Shown here piece by piece: positions 45,429 through 57,654 of a DNA stretch of 64,000 nt. The DNA comes from Hemibagrus wyckioides (lineage: Eukaryota > Chordata > Actinopteri > Siluriformes > Bagridae). A program made the translations under genes and the position numbers. How positions within the stretch are numbered: position 1 is the stretch's first letter; every line of letters starts with the position of its first letter. The stretch is taken from assembly GCF_019097595.1 (NCBI RefSeq), contig NC_080712.1, positions 25,054,146 through 25,118,145 of the forward strand, in the 5' to 3' direction. The notes below the pieces were generated by a model, which saw only the letters and a program-made list of their open reading frames with translations, was not told where the DNA came from and ran no database searches.

Positions 45429-45947
45429 GGTATTGCTTAAGCTGTGGCATATTGATTACAGGGACATAAACATACACTGTCCTAGTCTTCTATGCATGCC
45501 AAAATGCATTTCCATTAGAGCAGCTGATATATGACAAAGTCTTGAAATAAAAGTGAATAGCAGTCAAAGACACCCAGCATATAGTGTACTAGAGTGCCAG
45601 TACTAGTCCTCATAAAACTCTTCCTTCTTCCTTGCCATACAGTGCCTTCCCTCTAAAGCCCACAAGCCAAAATCTTATGGTCAATATTGTGACAAACAGC
45701 CCTGCAAGCCCTGGCTATAGGTAAACCCTCTAGGTTCCCTATGTTCCTTCTCTCTTATATATGATCAAGTTCTTGGTTAAATAAGAGGTGGGGAACTGAG
45801 CTAAGGACCCAGACACTATACATCCAACAATATTGTTTAGAACATGTTTTGGTGTGATTAAATACAAGTACTAGATCTCACATGGCTGAGAATCTATTAA
45901 TAGACTATTAATACTAATTAATACTAATCTATTAATAGGTCTTATTT

Positions 45948-46352
45948 AACTCCATGACAAGTACATCTTGATCTCTTGGAGAGCATTGACACAGATGGCA
46001 TTTGGATGGCATTAAGACAATTTGTGGTACGCTGTGGTAAGCCATTGGAGATTCTGGCAAATAGAGGCATGAACTTCTGGGGAAGAGACACTGAATTGTA
46101 AGAGGCTTTTTTTAGGACTTGAGGCTCACAGTTCAAGAGATTGCCCTCCTTCATTGACCTGGGAGCAAGAGATACAATCAGTAAAAGCTGTGTTTCAGGT
46201 AGTCCATGGCAAATGAATAATGAAAGAACCAGCCTTGCATACTGCTCTTGTAGAAGTTAAGGAAATAATCAACTTTAATCCACTGGGTTATGTGTCTTCA
46301 AATGTATGTGGCTGATCTGGCCCCATTCACACCAAATCCGCTGTTAATGTCA
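45948..46352 (+). pseudogene. BEL/Pao integrase relic
   Basis: LESIDTDGIWMALRQFVVRC followed by GKPLEILANRGMNFWGRDTE is the integrase core of a BEL/Pao LTR retrotransposon, spanning the region that should hold the second catalytic Asp (here ANRG instead of a DxG/DNG type). Further on, in other frames, [35 protein letters not shown] and [14 protein letters not shown] complete the post-core region. Several frameshifts. Cut off on the right by the TA array. No LTR nearby. Confidence 0.8.
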
Positions 46353-46355
46353 ATT

Positions 46356-46421
46356 ATATATATTATATATTATATATTTTTATATAATTATATACATACA
46401 TATATATACATACATACATAC

Positions 46422-46499
<78 letters not shown>

Positions 46500-46541
46500 G
46501 TATATATATGTATATATATATATGTATATATATGTATATAA
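46356..46541. repeat. (TA)n-rich microsatellite
   Basis: About 185 bp of TA with interspersed TG and CATA; both strands give Tyr/Ile frames that are not genes. Confidence 0.95.
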
Positions 46542-46927
46542 AGTGTTGTGGTCAGATGAGACCAAAATTGAGCTCTTTGGCATTAACTCAACTCGCCATG
46601 TTTGGAGGAGGAGGAAGGCTGCCTATGACCCCACGAACACCATCCCCACCATCAAACATGGAAGTGGAAAAGGGACAATGGACGGGGCCAAGGGCACTGA
46701 AAATGGGTCATGGATAGGTATTCCAGCATGACAATGACCCAAAACACATGGCCAAGGCACCAAAAGAGTGGCTCAAGAAGAAGCACATTAAGGTCCTGGA
46801 GTGGCCTTGTTATTCTGTCTCTCACTGTTAAAATAAACCTACCATTACATTTATAGACTGATCATTTCTTTGTCAGTGGGCAAACGTACAAAATCAGCAG
46901 GGGATCAAATAATTTTTTTCCTCACTG
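46538..46927 (+). pseudogene. Tc1/mariner relic with internal deletion
   Basis: [20 protein letters not shown] (first catalytic Asp), [16 protein letters not shown], then a deletion, then [20 protein letters not shown] and IKVLEWP (second Asp). The SPDLNPIE block is deleted and replaced directly by the 3' non-coding part and a right end (antisense CAGTGAGGAAAAAAATTATT) at 46927. TA is not seen after it. The left half is lost at the TA array. A different Tc1 family from 9336-10583. Confidence 0.85.
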
Positions 46928-47149
46928 AAGTTTAAAAGATTTAGGCACATAGCCAATGCTAAGGAAATAATTTATAATTTTAGAAGGGGTTTGGTAGCTT
47001 CTGGTAATATCTGTTTAAGGAAAGATGTGGGTAAGGGATCTAGTATGCAGGTTAAAAGTTTTGAAGATGAAATTAGATCAGGCTCTTGAATGGGAGTAAA
47101 ACATTCTAAGTTATATTGTATGTAAAAATATTATGTAAAGGGTTATCTA

Positions 47150-47813
47150 TCCAATAATTTGGTTTTAAATTAATACTCTAAAAAATAAAATTCATGAAGT
47201 CATTGCTGCAGTATATAGAAGGTGTGTGCTTTTCTACAGTGGTTTTACTCCTAGTTAGTTTTGCTACAGTACCTAATAAAAGTTTCGGATTGTTTTTGTT
47301 ATCTTCACATAGGGAAGAGAGATACACTGATCTAGCAGTACTGAGAATTTTTGTAGCTCAGAAGACTTTCCTTCCACACTAACTGAAATATTGCCAATTT
47401 AGTTTGACGCCATTTACGTTCTAGTTTCCTAGCTGATTCTTTTAAAGCTTGTGTGTGCTCTTTAATCATTTTCCTTTTAAGTGGAGCTACAGTAACTAGG
47501 GTGTTGTGAAACACTGACTCCAGGTAATCAGTCGCCTGATCAAGTTCTGTGGGGTCAGACGGCAAACCAATCATGCGTGATAATTCTGGGACACTATTAG
47601 TAAATTTCTCTGTAGTAGCAGACGTAAATGTACGCTTAATACGGTGACATAGCAAATTGTGCATCTTGTGTCTAAGTTGCATTTTAAATGAAACAAGATA
47701 GTGATCTGAGCTAGCTTCCGACTGTGGAAGAGTGACTATGTTTTCTATATTTAAGCTGATTGTTAGAATAAGATCCAGAGTGTGACCTCCATTATGAGTG
47801 GGTCCTATTATGT
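47150..47813 (-). pseudogene. LINE ORF2 piece (endonuclease end), minus strand
   Basis: Minus reading: NIIGPTHNGGHTLDLILTIS, SEASSDHYLVSF (the SDH block), then CHRIKRTFTSATTEKF and LDQATDYLESVFHNTL, VTVAPLKRKMIKEHTQ, ARKLERKWRQTKLAIFQ: the end of the endonuclease and the linker towards RT. It is the 3'-ward continuation of 49807-50640, separated by the LTR-like insert. RT is absent. Confidence 0.88.
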
Positions 47814-47817
47814 TTTG

Positions 47818-49802
47818 TGTAGCAAATTTAGCTCAAAATTTAAATATTTAAGTGTAATTATAACTGGTTATAATTAATTATAAATATTCAAATTGGGGTT
47901 TTAGAACTAACTGTCAGAGAATCAATAACACAATTATTTGTGTTATCAGCGAACAGACAGTATAATTATGCATTAATTCCAGGGAAAGTTATCTTCTTGG
48001 CCAAGAAAGAATTACTACTTTATAAAGTACTAGCTGTAATTTAGCACGTAGCAAGAGCAATGTTCAGGGACCCCGAAATTGTGAGCAAAGCACAGAGACA
48101 ATTACTCGTGAATAAAATGCATTTAATAAAACAAAAACACACAACAAATACTAACTACAACACACATACATAAAAGACAGGATAAGGATTATAGAGAGGG
48201 GATAAGTAGGCAAAGAGAGATTGAGATTAAGGAAGGGAATACGGAGGAAATCAGAAAGAGAGAGAGAGTGAGAGAGAGAAAGAGATAAGGAAACAGAGAA
48301 GAGATCAAATATGAGTTTCAGATCAAGTTTTGGTTACCACATGTGAGAATCATCAAGGTAATTAGGATTTGCCTTAATAAAGGGGCTTCAGCTTAAAATT
48401 GCGGATCTAAAATAATTAGTAGCTTTTACTTGCATTGGTTCGTTGACAAAGCGTCTTGATGTAGTGGATCAAGGAGGTTCGGAGATTCGAAGTCCTCGGA
48501 GTGAGCAAGAGATGCTGTTGGAACGAAAAAGGTTTCGGTGGTGCAAAGTTCTTCGATCGAAGCTGCCGGCAAAGTTTCAAGAGAAAGTGAAAGTCTTGTC
48601 CCGTAGTAAGATCGGCGTCGAGTCGGGGCGACGATAGAAGAGGTCGTGCCGGGAAGAAAAGGCGCATGGGGTCCCCCCCTGACCGCAGAGCGGAGAGGGG
48701 GTAGGCCCCCGCGGGGCCCAGCCGAGCTGAGCAGAGCAAAAAGCTGCGCAAAAAGCCAAAGCTGGACAAAAAAGCCAAAAAGCTACGATAGATGGGTGCT
48801 TAGGGTTTTTATTGATCCCTTGGTCACGCCCAGTTTTTCAGAGTGACCAATCCAACACCTGAACTTTTGGAGGGAAAAAGTTTCTTTGTCTCCGCTCGGG
48901 CACTCATTTGCATACTTTATGGTGGAGTCAGGAATGGATAAAGTTTCAATTAAAGTATCGTAGGCTCATATTATGTACTTGGGTGACCATATGGCATACA
49001 CTATTGCTTATAAAAGTAAAAGCGGATCATTTTGATAGTAGACATGAAAGAAACAGTATGAGAGGAAAGGAAACTGGGTATAAGCAATTAAAACATACAT
49101 TCTTATCTTATAAAACATGGTTCTGTTTCATGAAAAACACAGAACAACAGGTCATGAGAGGTAATACAACCATAAAAATATAAAGGCAAAAGGGGAATAC
49201 ATATACAGGTGTGTTAGGCATGGGTCAGGTAGGGTTTTACTATTGCTTTATTGAAACTTGAATCAAGGAACTCTCCTTATGTGTGTGCGTGTGGGGGTCA
49301 CGATGAGCGTTTCCAGACGCTTTGGGTGTGTGTGTGTGTGTGTGGTTGTGGGTGTGTATGTGTGTGTGTGTGTCTTCAGTCAGAACTTTGGTCATCCCCC
49401 GGTCAAGGCATTGATTTGGTTTAGATCAGGGAATTCTTGTTGACTTTTAACGGCAGTAAAACTGCTAGGCGCAGGGTGATTTGCATGTTAAGGTCACAAG
49501 TTGATGGGAAGTTCCAGAGGTGTGAGGCTGGGCTATCAGTACTGATGGTCTGCAGAACTCCAACATTCATGGAGGCAGGATTCCTCCTTTGTCTCCAGTC
49601 TCGTTGGGGGGGGTCATTGGTTATCCAGAGCCATCAGACATCCCGGAGCCCAGCCCCCATGAGTTACAGCATGTCGGTTGAGGTATAATGAAATGACTAT
49701 AAGTAGTGATAGCTCAGTTGTGAGCTGTGTAATAGTTAATTGAGTTTTTGAGAAGGATGCAACGGACCCCATGAGCAAGTGAGCCGACCTGGAGACGCTA
49801 CA
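47818..49802. mobile_element. 1985-bp LTR-like insert (probable solo LTR) in the LINE
   Basis: Begins TGTAGC and ends GCTACA, flanked by TTTG at 47814-47817 and 49803-49806. Removing it and one TTTG restores the sequence seen in the paralogous LINE at 40310-40330. Minus orientation is suggested by AATAAA-type signals in antisense near 48110-48130 followed by a U5-like stretch. A GC-rich block lies at 48620-48730, a GA-rich patch at 48250-48300 and a GT array at 49326-49374. No gag or pol. The very long LTR and 4-bp duplication would suit an endogenous retrovirus; the family is unknown. Confidence 0.75.
49326..49374. repeat. (GT)n microsatellite, interrupted
   Basis: About 20 GT units with interruptions. 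Confidence 0.9.
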
Positions 49803-49806
49803 TTTG

Positions 49807-50640
49807 ATTAACACCTACTGAATCCAAGATGGATACAACTGCTGTTTCTTAGAGGGTCTTCTAAATTATTAAAATAAATGTTGAAGACTCCTACAATTAA
49901 TGTTTTGTCTCACTGAGGAATTCAGAATATGGCCCTAGTATGAAGGACTTCAAATGTGTTGAATTTATGTCTTACCATCATGAATAACTGCGACACCTCC
50001 TTCCCTGCCTGTTAGATGTGGTTGATGTATTTAGCTATAACAAGGCAGACAAGCTTAATTTAATGCTAAATACTTGTTTGGTTTAATCCATGTTTCATTA
50101 AACATAGAACACCAAACTCCTGATCAGTAATCAGTTCATTAATACTAAGTGCTTTAGATGAAAGAGATTTTATATTTAATATAAATTTTATATTTATATT
50201 TTATATTTTATAACAGTCCTAGCTTCAGATCAAAGGTGCTGGCTGTGCATTCACTACTATCTAAGTTTTTTTTATGTTAATCAGGTTACTAAAGCAAATT
50301 TTCTGATTGTTAAAACATTTTTGTTTAGCTTGGGGGACAGACACAGTCTCAATGTTATGAACCCTGATGACACTCTGCAGCTGGCAGATGGTCGGATTAG
50401 CCTGTTTGTCTGCTCCCTGGCCCTGGCTCTGGATTGTTACCAATTAACTAGACCTGCTCTAAGACTATGTGCTATGCTGCAAGAAATGAGAGCAGCACTT
50501 TCCTGAGTGGGATGGACACCATCCCGTCGTAACAGGCCAGCCTTGCCCTCAAACCAGCTCCAATCATCTATGAAGCCCATGTTGTTTTTGAAGCACCACC
50601 TGGACATCCAGCAGTTCAGCGACCATGACCTGCTGTAAGC
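49807..50640 (-). pseudogene. LINE: end of esterase ORF1 and start of ORF2, minus strand
   Basis: Minus reading from 50640: SRSWSLNCWMSRW-like residues, then NMGFIDDWSWFEGKAGLLRR, DGVHPTQESAALISCSIAHS (DGxHP block of the SGNH domain). ORF2 begins near 50130 with ITDQEFGVLCLMKHG and, after decay, KFNTFEVLHTRAIF, LIVGVFNIYFNNLED (GDFN block degraded). Same family as 38200-40350, in opposite orientation. Confidence 0.85.
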
Positions 50641-50689
50641 TACAATGTCATGTCACAATGGGATCACTCCCACAGGCAATCTAATCAAA

Positions 50690-51025
50690 AGTTATGCAAG
50701 GCCAGTCATTATCTACCTAATGCCTGGAACCACAACTACTAGAAATTCTATTTCACCACTTTCCACTGCAGAAAACCATGCTATAAAAGAGTACATTTTC
50801 AAAGCCCTGGTCCAAGGCTACATCAAATTGTCCATTTCTCCATCTGTTGCCATCTTCCTGGAAAAGAAGGAAAGAGGCCTAACACTGTTTGTTGATAAAA
50901 GAGGGCTAAATCAAGTCTCAGTCAAATACTGCTATAAATTACCCTTAGTGCATGCCACTCCAAAATCAACTGATCAAGAAGTGCTCCAAGAGGTTAAAAT
51001 GGACCGCAGTAGCCAACCAAGCTAA
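50690..51025 (+). pseudogene. Ty3/gypsy RT N-terminal fragment
   Basis: ISPLSTAENHAIKEYIFKAL, VQGYIKLSISPSVAIFLEKK and GLTLFVDKRGLNQVSVKYCY, KLPLVHATP match the start of gypsy RT (primer-grip approach and first blocks). The frame is open for 126 codons from 50645, but it lacks the catalytic blocks and stops at a poly-A-rich junction. Confidence 0.8.
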
Positions 51026-51504
51026 GCTCTGTAAACAAAAAAAAAAACTTTAGTGTTTTGTTGTTTTTTTTCTTGTTTTTTTATTTTATTTGATTTTATT
51101 TATTTATTTTTTCTAAATTACAAGTTAGTGTAATTATGTTGAATCTACAGTTCTAATTTTACTAGAATGTTACTTGTATTGATGTTTCATAACCGTATTG
51201 AGGATGATGTTGACCAGTTAATATTTAGATCTGTTAATGTAACTTATATGTTTCGAGTTCATTTGATGGTTCAGTGAGAGCCGGGTTTTGGCTCAATAGG
51301 AATCCAAATAAGCACAATGTGTGGATATGTTTGTGTGGGTTGGGTCAATCACCTGGTTCTAATGGGTGATGGTGATAGGGTTCATGCCAGTCAGCAGTAC
51401 TTCTTTATACCCTTTTTTTTTTTTCTTTCTTGCTTTCTTTTTTTTTTTGTGGCTCAATTAAACTTTTTGGGAATTTGGAGCTTCACTCTTTATATTAACT
51501 CCTT

Positions 51505-54500
51505 ATGACAAAAATAGATGTTTCTTCTAGACAGACTAATGGATGTTTGATAAATTTTGTTAGTTGGAATGTTAAATCTCTTAACCATCCTGTGAAAAGG
51601 AAAAAAGTCCTTATTCATTTGCAACGCCTCAAAGCTGATATTGCTTTGCTCCAAGAAACCCATTTGCGCACCTGTGACCAGTCTAAATTAAGGGAGGGGT
51701 GGCTCGGACAATAATATCACTCCAACTTCCGCTCAAAGGCGAGGGGGGCTGCTATTCTGATTAATAAAAACCTACCATTTGTAGCAACAACTATAGATGC
51801 AGATAATGCGGGCCACTATATTATTGTAGTTGGGCAAGTATATGGGCTCCCACTTATTCTGCCCAATGTTTACGCACCCAATTGGGATGATGAAGGTTTT
51901 TTTGTGAACTTCTTGTCTCGGATCCCAAATATGGCAACCCACCACCTTATTATAGGTGGTGATATAAATTGTGTTCTTTCCACTGTATTAGATCGCAGTT
52001 CCCCTAAGAAAACGCCTACTTCCAAATCAGCAAAAGTTATACAGAGTTTCTTGGAGGCTTATGGGTTAGCAGATGTTTGGCGTTTCCGAAATACTACTAC
52101 AAGAAAATACTCGTTTTATTCTCCAGTACATAAGACTTTTTCATGCACTGATTATTTTCTTTTAGAAAAAAAACTTCTTCCTTTTGTAACAGATACTGAT
52201 TATAAAGCCATAGTGATATCAGACCACTCTCCACTGACTCTGTCAATCCATATCCCCAGTGCAGGATCTAACTATCACCCTTGGAGATTTAACTCCTTGC
52301 TTCTGTCAGATGAGAAGTTTGTGAGTTTTATGAGATCAGAGATAGAGTTTTTTTTAAATGTCAACCAAACTCCAGGTATGTCATCCTCAACATTTTGGGA
52401 ATCTTTAAAGGCATATCTAAGGGGGCAGATTATTTCATTCTGTGCAATATGAAGGAGTCCTCCAAACAAATCTAACAGATAAGATAAAGGAATTGGATTT
52501 AATATGCAGTGTGTCACCTACACCAATTATACTTAAACGTCTTCTGTTACAAGCAGAATATAATTTAATATTGACAAGACAAGCAGAGTACTTGGTTTTT
52601 AAATCACACTCCTAATTCTATGAGCACGGGGAAAAAACGGGTAGACTGTTAGCCAATATGTTGCAGCAGCGATCGGCTACACGAGCTATACCAGAAATTG
52701 AAAATGATTATGGAATAAAGTGTACTGATAATTCAACAATTAATGGCTGCTTCCTCCACTTTTATAAATCACTATATACTGCGCCTTCATCTGCTGACAC
52801 TCCAACATTAGAGGCCTTCTTTCAAAATGTATGTATTCCTACAATAGGTGTAGATACAGCATCATAATTAGATGAGTCTATATCTCATACAGAAATAGCC
52901 CTAGCAATCCAAAGTATGCAATCTGGTAAATCACCTGGACCAGACGGATACCCTTCAGAATTTTTTAAAACCTTTTCCTATCAGCTCACCCCTCTGTTAG
53001 CATCAGTTTTACAAGAAAGCTTTTCCTCTGGATCGTTACCTCCAATTATGCGCCAAGCAGTTATCTCCTTAATTTTAAAGAAAGAAAAGAATCCTCTTGA
53101 CTGCAGTTCATATCAACCAATTTCGTTGTTGAATACAGATACGAAGATCTTAGCAAAAGTTCTGGCCCGCCGTCTGGAGAAGGTTCTGCCTTGTGTTATT
53201 TCAACCTGACCAGACAGGCTTCATCAAGAATAGATACTCTTTTTTTAATATTAGGCGCCTGTTGAATGTTATATATAACCCATCTCTATCTGACACTTTG
53301 GAAACAATTATCGCCCTCGATGCAGAAAAGCTTTTGATTGAGTGAATTGGGATTTTCTTTTCAACACTCTTAGTAAATTTGGTTTCGGCCCTAATTTTAT
53401 ATCATGGATAAAAGTGTTATACTCATCCCCATTTACTCATCCCCATTATGTTATACCCCATCCCCAATACTCATCCTCTATTGAAATACTTTGGTGAAAT
53501 ATCTGGCTATAAGGTTAATCTACAAAAAAGTGAAATGATGCCAATTAAAAACAATATAGCAGTTTCCTGTTTCAGTCCCCTTTAAGATCAGTCCCAGAAA
53601 AATTAAATACCTGGGGATTTGGGTGACGCATAACCATGCCGATCTGTACAAGGCTAATTATCAGCTTCTACTCTCCAGAATAAAATTAGATCTTGAACAA
53701 TGGGACTTGTTACCCCTCTCCTTAGGTGGAAGAATAAACACTATTAAAATGAATCTGTTTCCAAAATTCCTATACCTATTTCAGTGTCTTCCAATCTTTC
53801 TAACAAAATCATTTTTTAACAACTTAAGTAATCAAATTTCTACTTTTATTTGGAATAAAAAAACAACCACATATTAAACAAAGCATTCTACAGAGGCCTC
53901 GTGAATCAGGAGAAATGGCACTTCCAAATTTTCTTTATTATTACTGGGCTGCTAATGTGAGGGCAATGTTATTCTGGGCGAAGTATGATGTCAATCCTCC
54001 CATCTGGGTAGCTATAGAGGCAGCATCAACAGGATCAATATCTCTCATCATTATTATGTGTTAAACTGCCACAAAAACAGCTCACATCTTGTTTTATCTC
54101 AAACCCACTGGTTATACACTCAGTTAAAATTTGGAATCAGTTTCGGCGTCATTTCAAGCTTATTGATCTATCTTTGATAGCACCACTGAATGGGAACTGT
54201 ATGTTTGCTCCGTCCTATACAGATAATGTTTTCAGGGTATGGTTAAAATATGGTGTTGTGTCATTATACGATCTTTATATTGACAATATCTTTGGCTCAT
54301 TCGAACAACTTGTACAAAAGTTTAACATTCCCAGGACACATTTTTATAGGTATCTGCAGTTGAGGAACTTTATTTCCCTTAACTCTGACTCTTTTCCTTT
54401 GTCTCCTCCTCCATCCTTCTTAGATTTTGTGTATAGATGTAAACCAGATGCTAAACAGATGATTAGTGTTGTATATAAGTTATTAAACACAAGTAATTCA

Positions 54501-55117
54501 GCCACATTAGATGTACTAAAAGGTAAATGGGAAAATGATATACAAGAATGAACAAATTTCAGATAAACTCTGGCAAAAGATAATACATAGAATTTACTCA
54601 TCAGTTTGCCTTAAACACACAGTAGTTCAATTTAAAATTGTCCACCAGCTTCACTGGTCTAAGGTTAAACTAGCTAAGATTGGAGAGGACTTATTTGGAT
54701 CCCACATGTGACCGATGTAAGCAAGAACCAGCTATGCTATTGCATATGTTCTGGTCATGCCCAAAGTTATATCATTTTTGGAGTTTTATTTTTGATACTT
54801 TTTCAAAAATATCCCAAATACCATTAAAACCATCCCCATTCATTGCACTTTTTGGTGTTGACTCAAGTGGTGCTCGCTTGAGTGACGCCCAGGCCAATAT
54901 GATAGCCTTTAGTTCCCTCCTTGCTAGAAGAATGATCTTGTTTAAGTGGAAGGAGCCATTGCCACCAGTGGGTGCTCACTGGATTAAAGAGGTCTTGTAT
55001 TTTACTCATCTAGAAAAGATTTGTTATTCCATAAAGGGATCCACTCAGGAATTTTATGATGTCTGGCAACCATTTATGAGCCACTTTGAAAATATAGATG
55101 CAGATAAATTGGATCTG
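51505..55117 (+). pseudogene. L1-clade LINE ORF2, degraded
   Basis: Endonuclease: INFVSWNVKSLNHPVKRKKV, IALLQETHL, HHLIIGGDINCVLS and VISDHSPLTLSIH. RT start: SGKSPGPDGYPSEFFKTF and LISLILKKEKNPLDCSSYQP (as VISLILKKEKNPLD) then ISLLNTDTKILAKVLARRLE. Then GFIKNR-like and LFNTLSKFGFG-like pieces in shifted frames; around 53440 the catalytic F/YADD block is deleted. Then VNLQKSEMMPI, LGIWVTHNHADLYK and LSLGGRINTIKMNLFPKFLY. C-terminus: CDRCKQEPAMLLHMFWSC, a CCHC motif typical of L1 ORF2, ending at DADKLDL-stop. ORF1 is absent (5' truncated); many shifts. Confidence 0.9.
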
Positions 55118-55366
55118 TAATGAAAGATTTCTGTTTTTATTCCCTCTCTCTAATACCCCCCCCCCTTTTTTTTAAACTCTTTTGTAGTCTATTATCACTT
55201 ACTTACTTACTTACTTACCTTTTATTTCTTTCTCTGCTGACTGGCTGTTGTTTCCTTGGGGGTGGGGGGGGGGTATCAATAATAATAATAATAATAGTGT
55301 ATCATGTATGTATGTATATGTATCTTGTTTAAATTTCCAATAAAAGTCTTTGATCAAAAAAAAAGA
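55118..55366 (+). repeat. L1 3' UTR and A-rich tail
   Basis: Poly-C/poly-T run, (CTTA)n at 55197-55218, (AAT)n at 55279-55295, AATAAAAG at 55340 and terminal AAAAAAAAAG at 55357-55366. A target duplication was not found. Confidence 0.75.
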
Positions 55367-55379
55367 AATATGACAAGCA

Positions 55380-55860
55380 AACAATTTAAAAGATTTGTGC
55401 TGCTGTGCCCCCTTTTTATGGAGGACAACTTGCACACTCTGTGTTGTTTGTTTGGGAGTGGAATATGCACGATCAGATTTTGAGGGAGCTGGCTTTATAC
55501 ATTGATAGAGTTTTTTTTAATAACCTCCTTTCTCTCCTGGCTTTATTATCAAGGCAGCTGCCTGCTCCCTGTGGCTTGGGCCAAATGTGAGCTTTGTTCA
55601 TGGGGATTGCAGCTGAAGTTTGCAGAAGTGAAGCATGAAATGGGGAATCCCCTTTCTCTCGTCCTCTCCTCCAACTCTGAAGGCTGCAGTTTGGACTTGG
55701 AATCTTGGTCCATCATTTCTTCCAAGCCAGACAACAACCTAATGTTGTCTGCATTAGGCCCTGAGGAGCTTAATATCTCTGAAGTCTCTGCAGTCAGGCC
55801 ACATTATATCCTCCCTGCAATCTCCCATTCTTCTTGGACCTCTTCACCAAACTGTTGAGG
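55380..55860 (+). other. Unassigned frame, perhaps DIRS gag
   Basis: A 118-codon frame (55502-55858) contains CELCSWGLQLKFAEVKHEMG and KPDNNLMLSALGPEELNISE. Position upstream of the DIRS RT in the same orientation makes a DIRS ORF1 remnant plausible, but I cannot see a conserved block. Confidence 0.3.
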
Positions 55861-55926
55861 TCTTAGAGGATCCCATACTCTGCTTGCCTTCACTTCCCCA
55901 CTGTATCTAATTTGTTGGTGGTTGTC

Positions 55927-56240
55927 AAAGTCAAAGTCAAAAGTCAAAGAAGCTTTATTGTCACTTCAACCATATATAGCAGATGCAGTACACAGTGAAG
56001 TGAAACAACGTTCCTCCTAGACACATAACACAGACAAAGTACAGTGACACAGACAAACAAAGCTAAACACAGAGATAAAAAATTAAACTATAATTGAAAA
56101 ATTAAACTAAAAAATTAAGCTATGCTTAAACTATAAGGTGCAATCTTTAAGACATACAACAGAAGTGCACAGGAAGACAAGACAAGACAGTGCAGACAAA
56201 CAACATATAGGCCGACTTTGTGCAAAGACCAAGACAATGT
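55927..56240 (-). repeat. LINE 3' UTR/tail, minus strand
   Basis: Antisense contains CAATAAAGCTTCTTTGACTT preceded by TATATATGGTTGAAGTGA, matching the tails at 43436 and 45158. It sits between the putative DIRS ORF1 and RT. Confidence 0.7.
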
Positions 56241-56639
56241 TAGACAATTAAAGAACAGTGTATACAGTTATTGCAGTTATTAAAGTGACACATGTAACAA
56301 TGTTAATATGAATATAAATGTAAAGTGAAATCTAAAGTGACGTGCGTGCAAACAGGACATTTAGTGTGTGTGTGTTTGCCTATGTCCAGCACAGTCCAGT
56401 TCTTTTTTGTGCTTGTGCATTAAGTATGTGTGTGTGGGGCTGCATGACCATGACTGCGGACTGTGGACCATCTTCAGCAGCATCATGGAGAAAACCCACT
56501 TTTGGCTTCTAGGCCATGTAGGGATACTTCTGCCTTCATAGGCAAATCCCATCCGGTGGCAGGTCAGACTGGTTTGTCACTGCACACCATTTCTTGTTTT
56601 GCAGGCCTAACAGGCAGACCTGCTGAAGAAGGGCAAGGG
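56241..56639. other. No gene recognised
   Basis: GT patch near 56365-56376; no recognisable coding. Confidence 0.4.
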
Positions 56640-56864
56640 ATTTGTCCCTAAGTGGTAGTGGAACTCCACTGGGCCACAGACCTAGCCCTTCTTTCTACCA
56701 AGCAGATGGCCATTCAGTGGTTGCTATGGTTGTCAGGGGGCGGCATCTGTGGCTCAATCTAATCCTTCAAACTAATGCTCAAACTCATCGTGCCACAAAT
56801 CAGGTTTAGGGACTGGTTTGTCACAATAGATCTAAAGGACGCATACCTTCATGGCTGTCACCGA

Positions 56865-57156
56865 GAAACTACATGCTGCCAGATCAGCATGCCTACCTGG
56901 ATGGTCATTTATATCAGGGGATCAACATCTGCTCCACACAGACTCTCCACCGCTGTCCCACAAATCTAAATACATGGTCCTCTCCTTTTTACCCTTTATA
57001 CTCAATCTCTTGAGAAAGTTATTTCCCCACATGGGTTCTCTTACCACTGCTATGCTGATGACATTCAACTTATCTTCTCCTTCCCTCCTTCAGATACTAT
57101 GAACATCACTCTGGATAAAGGCATCTGCCAAATGCCAGAAATGAAAATGTATTTAA
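56865..57156 (+). pseudogene. L2-like LINE fragment nested in DIRS
   Basis: [16 protein letters not shown], then [19 protein letters not shown] and [20 protein letters not shown] (catalytic YADD), then after a deletion the tail GGCATCTGCCAAATGCCAGA. Same family as the antisense piece at 23877-24345, with a similar internal deletion. DIRS coding resumes at about 57160. Confidence 0.8.
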
Positions 57157-57654
57157 ATGCATCAAGAAGTCATGTTTGTCAACATCAGCTGCTTAAGGTT
57201 CAGGCTAAATCCCAAGAAAAGTGTCTTTTCGCTCACTCGGAGAACCACTTTTCTAGGGGTAATTTGAAAGCAACCACGATGCAAAGCATAACTGTCTTCT
57301 GCATATGTGAATTCACCACTATGAATGGCACTGGGTTAGATAAAGATTTATCTGTTCTCTGGCTCAAAGGCTGTTGGGTGTCATGGCAGCAGCAGCCAAC
57401 ATTATCCTCATGGGTCTTCTGCACATGACACCATTTCAGTTCTGGCCCAGAAGCAGGGGCTTTCACCCTTTCACCCTCCACTTCAAGGTTATAAGGGTAT
57501 TAACATACAAAGGGTATGAAGCACAAAGTAATAAAGATCCAGATATCTCCCACTCCCACTCTAGGGGTGTGTTGCTATAATAAAAGTCTTTCAATGGGTT
57601 ACTCTCTCATTAGTTGGAGTGTGGTTCTTGATAGCCACCCTACTCACAAAATAG

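Noticed and set aside
46290..46583. Tyr/Ile-rich frames on both strands
   Set aside because: Produced by the TA array; only the first 30 codons of the plus frame carry BEL integrase residues.
48416..48778. 120-codon minus frame in a GC-rich block
   Set aside because: Lies inside the LTR-like insert; no domain and no codon signal seen beyond base composition.
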